This document shows positions 1 through 5,475 of a DNA stretch of 5,475 bases, piece by piece. Each line of letters begins with the position of its first letter. The first letter of the stretch is position 1. A program made the translations under genes and the position numbers. A model generated the notes under the pieces. It saw only the letters and a program-made list of their open reading frames with translations, ran no database searches and was not told where the DNA came from. The stretch is from Spirochaetaceae bacterium (GTDB lineage: Bacteria; Spirochaetota; Spirochaetia; Treponematales; Rectinemataceae): assembly GCA_016794765.1 (NCBI GenBank), contig JAEUJG010000517.1, forward strand, positions 1 to 5,475, written 5' to 3'.

Positions 1-369
1 GTAGGAGTCCTCGGAGCCGTACTCCTTCGCGATCTCGATCGCTTCGTCGATCGTGATCTGGGCGGGTATGTCGCGCTGGAAAAGGAGCGAATAGGCTCCG
101 ATCCGTAGGATGGCGAGGTCGACGCGCTTCAGGCGCTCGAAGGACCAATTCTGGAGGTGGGCCTTGATCGCGACGTCGACCGCCTCGATGTTCTCCACCG
201 CGCCGGCGATGAGGAGGCGGGCGAAGACCTTGAGCTCCTCCTCGAGGCCGGACCGCTTTTCCTCGTCGAGCCAGGAGAAATCGAGAAGGTCGCGGACCGG
301 GGTGCCGGATGCGTCCCAGGCATAGAGGGCCTGGAAGGCGAGAATGCGCGCTTTACGTCGTGATGCCAC
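1..369 (-). CDS. nusB: Transcription antitermination factor NusB (3' end outside window)
   Basis: NusB binds boxA RNA together with NusE (ribosomal protein S10) and helps RNA polymerase read through rRNA operons. I translated 123 codons with no stop, up to the window edge. The N-terminus after the GTG start reads ASRRKARILAFQALYAWD, the classic NusB opening with its Arg/Lys-rich RNA-binding helix. Near residues 80-100 the sequence LKRVDLAILRIGAYSLLF followed by DIPAQITIDEAIEIAKEYG is the family's most conserved block. NusB is usually about 130-150 aa, so only roughly 15-25 residues are missing. The GTG start is chosen because it sits 6 nt after an AAGGA ribosome binding site and gives the expected N-terminus. 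The gene begins 9 nt after the exported chaperone gene, so the two are probably co-transcribed. Identification is firm; only the C-terminus is unseen. Confidence 0.96.
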   Translation of the reverse strand, partial: MASRRKARILAFQALYAWDASGTPVRDLLDFSWLDEEKRSGLEEELKVFARLLIAGAVENIEAVDVAIKAHLQNWSFERLKRVDLAILRIGAYSLLFQRDIPAQITIDEAIEIAKEYGSEDSY

Positions 370-375
370 GTCGGG

Positions 376-380
376 TCCTT
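376..380 (-). promoter_or_regulatory. Ribosome binding site of nusB overlapping the upstream stop codon
   Basis: On the minus strand AAGGA lies 6 nt before the GTG start and shares its first two bases with the TAA stop of the upstream chaperone gene. This supports the GTG start and suggests that nusB translation is coupled to the gene before it. Confidence 0.7.
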
Positions 381-1410
381 AGAAGTTGAGATTCTCGTCG
401 TAGATCTTGACGGTGGATTCCTTGCGGAGCTGGGCGACCAGTTCGGCCTGGATCCGGGAAAGCACCTCGTTCTGGCGCTCCATGGCGAGATTGTACTTGA
501 GGTAGTCCTGGACCGTCGCCTGGGGATTCCCGGGGAGGGGATCGGAGAGGCCGAGCTGCTTCTGGGGAAGGATCTCCGCGGCGCGGACGACCTGGAGCCC
601 GGCCTCGTTCTCGAGAAGCTCGGAAACTTCGCCGGCCCTGAGCTTGAACACGGCGTCCATGAACTGCGAGCCGTAGAGATTGAGGAACTCGGGGCTCTTC
701 TCGACGTAGAGGGTCGTCGTCGCCTTGACGAGGGAACCCTGGTCGCTGGCCTTGAGCATCTGCTCGTCGAACTTCTGCGGGCCGGCCTTGACGATGCCCG
801 CGACCTGGCGCATGGCCTCCACGGCCTTGCGCTTGTCCTCGGGGCCGAGGGGCCGGAGGTCGACGAAGAGCACGGAGACGCGGACGGTGTCGGGCCGGAC
901 GAGTTTGGACTTGTAGAGCTCGTAGGCCTTGAGGACCTCCTCGGAGGTCGGTTCCTTCACGGCCTTGAGGTCGGCGGCGCGCTTCTGCTGGAGGTAGTTC
1001 CTGAGGAGGATCTGCTGGCGCACATAGGTCTTGGCGTCGAGGAGGATGCCCTGGGACTTGAGGGCCGCGTCGAGCTTGGCGTCGTCGGCGCCGGGGCCGA
1101 GCTGGGACTTGAGCTGGGCGATGGCGGCGGTCACCTCCGCCTCGGGAGCGAGGATGCGTTCCCGCTCGCAATATTGCGAGAAGAGCATGCCGTTGATCTT
1201 GGAGTCGAGGAGCTCCTTGCGGCGCTCGATCGTGAGCTTCTGGCCGGTGACGGCCTCGATGCGGTCGGCGTCGGCCTTAAGCTGGCGAACGGAGATCAGC
1301 TCCTGCTTGGTCAGCTTGAGGGTCGCGGCGGGCTTGTCGATGGCGGTCTGGGCGAGGGCGGAGGCCGCCGCGATGAGGGCGATGGCCGCCGCGGCGATTG
1401 AGCGCTTCAT
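379..1410 (-). CDS. Exported SurA/PpiC-like peptidylprolyl isomerase-family chaperone
   Basis: A 343-aa protein, probably a periplasmic or lipid-free exported folding factor of the SurA/parvulin family. Residues 1-20 form a Sec signal peptide: MKR, a hydrophobic Ala/Ile/Leu stretch, and an ALA cleavage site before Gln21; no lipobox Cys is seen. Residues about 30-165 are a helical SurA_N-like chaperone region. Residues about 174-281 resemble a PpiC rotamase domain, with VRVSVLFVDLRP as the first strand, FMDAVFKLRAGEVSELLENE matching the family's F-x-L-x-x-GEVS block, and GLQVVRAAEI as the last strand. The usual GGDLG segment is absent and the conserved His residues of the first and last strands are Val here, so isomerase activity is doubtful and a holdase role is more likely. 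A C-terminal helix (about 298-332) follows. The ATG start has AGGAAGG 5 nt upstream and places the signal peptide correctly. It heads the unit with nusB. Confidence 0.85.
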   Translation of the reverse strand: MKRSIAAAAIALIAAASALAQTAIDKPAATLKLTKQELISVRQLKADADRIEAVTGQKLTIERRKELLDSKINGMLFSQYCERERILAPEAEVTAAIAQLKSQLGPGADDAKLDAALKSQGILLDAKTYVRQQILLRNYLQQKRAADLKAVKEPTSEEVLKAYELYKSKLVRPDTVRVSVLFVDLRPLGPEDKRKAVEAMRQVAGIVKAGPQKFDEQMLKASDQGSLVKATTTLYVEKSPEFLNLYGSQFMDAVFKLRAGEVSELLENEAGLQVVRAAEILPQKQLGLSDPLPGNPQATVQDYLKYNLAMERQNEVLSRIQAELVAQLRKESTVKIYDENLNF

Positions 1411-1415
1411 AAGTA

Positions 1416-1422
1416 CCTTCCT
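1416..1422 (-). promoter_or_regulatory. Ribosome binding site of the exported chaperone gene
   Basis: On the minus strand AGGAAGG lies 5 nt before the ATG. The same bases are part of two possible leader pairings: the 8-bp inverted repeat with 1489-1496, and a 6-bp match to 1440-1445. Ribosome access could therefore depend on leader folding. The site is clear; the folding is inference. Confidence 0.75.
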
Positions 1423-1439
1423 GCGGGACCGCGTCGATT

Positions 1440-1451
1440 AGGAAGCTTCCT
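1440..1451. repeat. Perfect 12-bp palindrome AGGAAGCTTCCT
   Basis: AGGAAGCTTCCT is identical on both strands. It lies 29 nt upstream of the chaperone ATG and downstream of the weak promoter candidate, a place where an operator would fit. Its AGGAAG half also repeats the core of the ribosome binding site. No binding protein can be named. Confidence 0.45.
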
Positions 1452-1488
1452 GGCGCGGCCGACTTAGTAGAACAACTCGATCCGGAGA

Positions 1489-1517
1489 AAGGTACTCGAA
1501 AAAAGCGCGTTTAGCAA
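1489..1517 (-). promoter_or_regulatory. Weak sigma70-type promoter candidate for chaperone-nusB
   Basis: On the minus strand TTGCTA (1512-1517) is followed after 17 nt by TACCTT (1489-1494). The -35 box keeps TTG, and the -10 box matches the TATAAT consensus at only three of six positions. Spacing and location are right for driving the chaperone gene, and the surroundings are the most AT-rich part of the spacer. The -10 box overlaps one arm of an inverted repeat with the ribosome binding site. Weak match, so low confidence. Confidence 0.3.
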
Positions 1518-1548
1518 GGGATGAAGGGGCCCGCCGGCCGCTCCCTCC

Positions 1549-2367
1549 CTAACCCCGCTCCGTCAGCCCGGCCCTGCGGCGCAGGGCGGCGAGTCCGGCC
1601 AGCCGCGGCTCGAGCTCGGCCGCGCGGCGGAGGGATTCGACCGCCAGCGCGGTCTCGCGGCGGCGCAGGTGGACCTCGGCCTTCTTTCGCAGGAACTGGG
1701 CGGTGTCGCGGCGCGGGAGACCGAGCTCGGCCGCTTCCTCGAGCCGGTCGATGTAGTCCTCCTCGTCGAGCATCTTGGGCATCTTGAGGAGGAGGAGGGT
1801 CCGGAAGCGCAAGGCGACGACGTCGAAGAAATACCGGAACCAGGGCCGCTCCACCTCCATGAGGATGAGCCTCTTGTACAGGGAATAGGCCTTGAGCCAG
1901 CGTTCGCGCCGTTCGTACTCCTCGGCGATGCAGAACTCCGCGTCCATCGCCTCACCGCGTTCCAGAAAGCGCTCCAGGCGGAAGTCGCCGAGGGACTTGG
2001 CGCGCTCATAGATCTCGATCGCCTCGTCCTCGAGGCCGTGGAGGAGGTCATAGACGACGAGCTTGGCCTGGCTCTCGGGATCGTCGGGCCGGGCCTTCAG
2101 GAATTTCCGGTAATCGAAGCCGCCTTCCTCCGCGGCGCGGCGCCGCAGCGCCCGATCGTAGGCGCGGCGCTTCTCGGGATCGGAAAGCATCCGATACGCT
2201 TCGAGAAGCCGCCGCATGGCCGCTTCCCGCGAGCGGGAGCCCTCCTCGATCTTCGAGGAGCCGGCCATGTCGGGATGGAGCTTCTTCGCCTGGCGCCGGA
2301 AAGCGCTCTTTACCTCCCGGGCGCTGGCCTCGGGAGCTATGCCGAGTATGTCGTAGTAACCTTCCAC
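1549..2367 (-). CDS. Type III J-domain co-chaperone with helical/TPR-like C-terminus
   Basis: A 272-aa cytoplasmic protein that probably recruits and stimulates an Hsp70 (DnaK). Residues 4-75 are a J domain: YYDILGIAPEASAREVKSAF, then the HPD catalytic tripeptide at 31-33, a slightly extended loop (34-48), and LLEAYRMLSDPEKRRAYD at 54-71. There is no Gly/Phe-rich linker and no CxxCxGxG zinc finger, so it is not a true DnaJ. Residues about 95-257 are helical, with a clear TPR-like repeat near 222-257 (ALAVESLRRAAELEP). The middle (about 165-200) is rich in aromatic and Leu residues but too charged for a membrane span. GTG is chosen as the start because it puts the J domain at the N-terminus; it lies one codon after the previous gene's TAA, in the same frame, with only a weak GGAA upstream. 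Last gene of the V-ATPase unit. The client is unknown. Confidence 0.92.
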   Translation of the reverse strand: MEGYYDILGIAPEASAREVKSAFRRQAKKLHPDMAGSSKIEEGSRSREAAMRRLLEAYRMLSDPEKRRAYDRALRRRAAEEGGFDYRKFLKARPDDPESQAKLVVYDLLHGLEDEAIEIYERAKSLGDFRLERFLERGEAMDAEFCIAEEYERRERWLKAYSLYKRLILMEVERPWFRYFFDVVALRFRTLLLLKMPKMLDEEDYIDRLEEAAELGLPRRDTAQFLRKKAEVHLRRRETALAVESLRRAAELEPRLAGLAALRRRAGLTERG

Positions 2368-2370
2368 GCG

Positions 2371-2784
2371 TTATTTCCGTTCCACCGGCGCCGCGCGCGC
2401 GGCGGCGGCGGCCTCCTCGTCCGTGCCGAGGATTTCGGAGTCGTTGACGTACATGCCCTCGGCTTCCATGACCGCCATGAGGCGGGATAGCGTCTTGGCG
2501 GGCCGCAGGCCCGATTTCCGGACGAAGGCGAAGCTCCGCTTTCCCTGGAGCCCGACGGCCTGGGCGAGCTGGTCCTTGATCCGCGGGGGGATCTTGCCGC
2601 CGAGGCCGGCGGCCTCGGTGCCGAAGGCGACGTAATCGAAGGCCGGGAGCCGGGTCAGCGGGGATCCGGGCTCGAAGAGCTCGGCCCGGTGCCCCGCCGC
2701 CTCGAAGGCGGCGACAAGAGACTTGGCGAGCGACGCGAGGGCATCCGGCCTTCCCGCGGGCACATAGACGACGGCGACGCGCAT
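2371..2784 (-). CDS. Small protein with probable flavodoxin-like fold
   Basis: A 137-aa protein that I cannot assign to a named function. Its pattern resembles flavodoxin-fold proteins: a first strand VAVVYV (3-8), a long helix (14-30), a strand AELFEPGSP (34-42), YVAFGTEA (51-58), a helix PRIKDQLAQAV (67-77), then GKRSFAFV (81-88) and a helix to about 110. The loop after strand 1 reads PAGRPDA rather than the S/T-x-T-G-x-T of FMN-binding flavodoxins, so FMN binding is doubtful. The C-terminus (121-137) is Ala/Glu-rich and probably flexible. The ATG start has GGAGG 4 nt upstream. It follows the USP gene by 41 nt and is 3 nt from the J-protein gene, so it is likely an operon member. It could be a regulatory or redox partner of the stress protein; that is speculation. 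Confidence 0.72.
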   Translation of the reverse strand: MRVAVVYVPAGRPDALASLAKSLVAAFEAAGHRAELFEPGSPLTRLPAFDYVAFGTEAAGLGGKIPPRIKDQLAQAVGLQGKRSFAFVRKSGLRPAKTLSRLMAVMEAEGMYVNDSEILGTDEEAAAAARAAPVERK

Positions 2785-2824
2785 GCGGCCTCCGAAAATC
2801 GATCGTCGCCCGAAGGGGTGACGT

Positions 2825-2851
2825 TTTATAAGGCGCGGTAGACCTTGTCGG
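2825..2851 (-). promoter_or_regulatory. Possible weak internal promoter before the flavodoxin-like gene
   Basis: On the minus strand TATAAA overlaps the TAA stop of the USP gene, with CCGACA 15 nt upstream. The -10 box matches at five of six positions, but the -35 box is poor and the spacing is short. It would give the flavodoxin-like and J-protein genes separate expression. It may be chance in the codons for the C-terminal Leu and stop. Confidence 0.2.
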
Positions 2852-3308
2852 CCTCGACGCCGCGGACGACGAGGATCGGGCAGGGAGCGCTGCGCACGAT
2901 CTCGCGATAGGATTCGACAATAGCATCCCGATAGGCGGAACCGGAATCCCCCCCGCCGATGACGATGCAGTCGGCGCCGATGTCCTCGGCCGCCTTGATC
3001 ACCTCGCCGGCGATGGAACCCTTGAGAAGCCGCGTTTGGATGTGGAAACGCTTCTCCTTCGCCAGCTCCTCGGCGTACTGCAGGTAGCGCCGTCCCGACT
3101 CCTCGAGGCTCCGCTCGTACTCCTCGCCTTCCTCGGGAACGAAAATGCGCGAAAGCGCGAGCTGGCGGATCGTCGCGGTGTCGACGACATACACCGCGGT
3201 GATCCGCGAGCCGTAGTGCCTCGAGACCGCGATGGCGTATTTGGCCGCCTCGATCGAAGACTCGGCGCCGGTGATGACGACGAGAAGCTCGGACAGGGGG
3301 CTTTTCAC
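2826..3308 (-). CDS. Universal stress protein (UspA family) coupled to atpD
   Basis: A 160-aa single-domain protein of the UspA family. LLVVITGAESSIEAAKYAIAV (8-28) is the first strand and helix, ITAVYVVD (36-43) the second strand, LLKGSIAGEVIKAAEDIGADCIVIGGG (94-120) the central block, and APCPILVV (141-148) the family's C-terminal signature. Residues that bind ATP in MJ0577-type USPs look replaced: Thr13 stands where the first-strand Asp is expected, and G-x2-G-x9-G-S/T appears as G118-x2-D121-x9-V131-E132. It may thus belong to the non-ATP-binding subgroup. The frame stays open far upstream, but GTG at 3306-3308 is chosen because it has a strong GGAGGAGGG site 6 nt before it, begins at the domain edge, and forms a GTGA overlap with the atpD stop. 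This coupling suggests roughly balanced synthesis with the V-ATPase stalk subunit. Confidence 0.92.
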   Translation of the reverse strand: MKSPLSELLVVITGAESSIEAAKYAIAVSRHYGSRITAVYVVDTATIRQLALSRIFVPEEGEEYERSLEESGRRYLQYAEELAKEKRFHIQTRLLKGSIAGEVIKAAEDIGADCIVIGGGDSGSAYRDAIVESYREIVRSAPCPILVVRGVEADKVYRAL

Positions 3309-3937
3309 GGCTCGCCCTCCTCCGCCCTGCGGGCCTTGAGCAACTTCCCGGCGAAGACCGACTCGCGGTCCCGCTCCTCGAGCGCCGCTTCGATGTAGCG
3401 CGCCCTTCCCCGCGACTCGGGGATCACCATCTTTTCGAGGGCGTTGACGCGCCTCTGGGTTTTCTTGAGTTCCTTGGCCAGGCGCCAGACGATGCCGCGA
3501 AGGCCGGCCATCTCGGCGACCAGTTTCAGGAGCCCGGCGAACTCTAGCATGGTTTGGTCGGAATCGGCAAACGAATTCACGAAGGAATAGGGCAATACCC
3601 GCGGCGGCGCCTCGGCCTCCAGGCTGGCGACGGCAAGGCCGGCGACCTGGACCCTTTTTTCCCTCGCGGGAAAATCGCACTTCATGCCCGCGGAGAGCGT
3701 CTTGGCCCTTTCCCGGCCGACCGAGAGCAACATCCGCCGCATCGCGGGATAGGCGGTCGAGCAGCGGGCTCCGATCTCGCGCTCGAGGATCCGCACCTCG
3801 TCGACCCGCTTCATGAGCTCCATGACGAGGATCTCGCGCTTCCGCTCGAGGAGGTCGTAGCCCTCGAGGGCGAGGGCGAGCCGCTCCTTCTCGCGCAGGA
3901 GGTTGGACTTGGTCGGCGCGACGTTGTGCGACGGCAT
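3305..3937 (-). CDS. atpD: V-type ATPase subunit D (central stalk)
   Basis: Subunit D is the long helical hairpin of the rotor axle that passes through the A3B3 head of the V/A-ATPase and couples ATP turnover to rotation. The protein is 210 aa, normal for the family. The N-terminus PSHNVAPTKSNLLREKERLA and the following LALEGYDLLERKREILVMELM (22-42) are the family signature and begin the first coiled-coil helix (about 10-80). The central part (85-122) is the short globular segment. The second helix (about 128-205) contains RRVNALEKMVIPE (162-174) and YIEAALEERDRE (181-192), both typical. The ATG lies 2 nt after the atpB stop, with GGGGAGG 7 nt upstream inside the atpB end. In known spirochaete operons atpI and atpK follow atpD; here the USP gene overlaps its stop instead. 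Confidence 0.97.
   Translation of the reverse strand: MPSHNVAPTKSNLLREKERLALALEGYDLLERKREILVMELMKRVDEVRILEREIGARCSTAYPAMRRMLLSVGRERAKTLSAGMKCDFPAREKRVQVAGLAVASLEAEAPPRVLPYSFVNSFADSDQTMLEFAGLLKLVAEMAGLRGIVWRLAKELKKTQRRVNALEKMVIPESRGRARYIEAALEERDRESVFAGKLLKARRAEEGEP
3315..3323 (-). promoter_or_regulatory. Strong ribosome binding site that sets the USP start
   Basis: On the minus strand GGAGGAGGG lies inside the last codons of atpD, 6 nt before the GTG of the USP gene. It decides the start against longer upstream options in the same open frame, which would lie entirely within atpD in another frame. Confidence 0.75.
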
Positions 3938-3939
3938 CC

Positions 3940-5475
<1,536 letters not shown>

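Larger units (their letters stand above)
1412..1496. repeat. 8-bp inverted repeat flanking the leader (arms 1412-1419 and 1489-1496)
   Basis: Plus-strand AGTACCTT at 1412-1419 is the exact reverse complement of AAGGTACT at 1489-1496; after one mismatch the pairing continues for two more bases. In a minus-strand transcript the downstream arm contains most of the AGGAAGG ribosome binding site. The arms lie 69 nt apart. The repeat is seen directly; its function is inferred. Confidence 0.45.
1411..1548 (-). other. Spacer and leader between the J-protein and chaperone genes
   Basis: This 138-nt stretch is the only sizeable non-coding region in the window. In transcription order it holds a GC-rich segment with a small GGCC-GGCG-GGCC hairpin, a TTGCTA box, a run of six T, a TACCTT box, a 12-bp palindrome, and the AGGAAGG ribosome binding site. 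It probably separates the V-ATPase unit from the chaperone-nusB unit. I see no small gene and no RNA family that I recognise. The hairpin is not directly followed by a U-tract, so a terminator is not called. Confidence 0.6.

Noticed and set aside
353..1171. Second minus-strand open frame of 272 codons overlapping the exported chaperone gene
   Set aside because: It is Arg/Pro/Gly-rich with no family pattern, a typical frame-shifted shadow of the chaperone gene, which has a signal peptide and ribosome binding site.
1499..1548. Intrinsic terminator after the J-protein gene
   Set aside because: A small GGCC-GGCG-GGCC hairpin is present, but the run of six T begins more than 20 nt later and is not joined to the stem.
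1669..2490. Plus-strand open frame of 273 codons antisense to the J-protein and flavodoxin-like genes
   Set aside because: It mirrors well-supported minus-strand genes, shows no recognisable domain, and long antisense frames are expected in GC-rich coding DNA.
2785..2825. CCC-TTC-GGG mini-hairpin between the USP and flavodoxin-like genes as a terminator
   Set aside because: The stem is only about 3 bp and no U-tract follows directly.
2048..2926. Minus-strand open frame of 292 codons crossing the USP, flavodoxin-like and J-protein genes
   Set aside because: It crosses three real gene boundaries and has the Arg/Pro/Gly-rich composition of an out-of-frame shadow.
3309..3680. N-terminal extension of the USP frame within atpD
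   Set aside because: The extra residues are Arg/Gly-rich, overlap atpD out of frame, and the GTG at 3306-3308 has a strong ribosome binding site and starts right at the USP domain.

Overview
The window comes from a high-GC bacterium (about two thirds G+C by eye, not computed). All seven recognisable genes lie on the minus strand, so transcription runs from the right edge to the left edge. The first two genes encode subunits B and D of a V/A-type rotary ATPase rather than an F1Fo ATP synthase. Among bacteria this points to groups such as Spirochaetota, Deinococcus-Thermus, Chlamydiae or some anaerobes. An adjacent A-B-D order without C or F between B and D, and a J-domain/TPR protein close by, make a GC-rich spirochaete-like anaerobe a reasonable guess, but the window alone does not prove it.

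In transcription order: (1) atpB, the V-ATPase non-catalytic B subunit, 5' end outside the window, with an unusual Ala/Gly-rich insert and C-terminal tail. (2) atpD, the central-stalk D subunit, 2 nt downstream. (3) A small universal stress protein (USP) that overlaps the end of atpD by 4 nt. (4) A 137-aa protein with a probable flavodoxin-like fold, after a 41-nt gap. (5) A type III J-domain protein with a helical/TPR-like C-terminal part, 3 nt downstream and in the same frame. These five look like one operon. A 138-nt spacer follows, the only sizeable intergenic region. It holds a weak promoter candidate, a perfect 12-bp palindrome and two alternative pairings that involve the next ribosome binding site. 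The second unit is (6) an exported SurA/PpiC-like chaperone with a degraded parvulin domain and (7) nusB, which runs off the left edge.

The window therefore joins a rotary ATPase to stress and protein-folding functions (USP, J-protein, extracytoplasmic chaperone) and to rRNA transcription antitermination (NusB). The most notable points are the USP that is translationally coupled to a V-ATPase stalk subunit and lacks the usual ATP-binding residues, the B-subunit insert, and the leader of the chaperone gene. No mobile element, CRISPR array, tRNA, rRNA or clear intrinsic terminator was seen. Long plus-strand reading frames are antisense shadows of the GC-rich genes.
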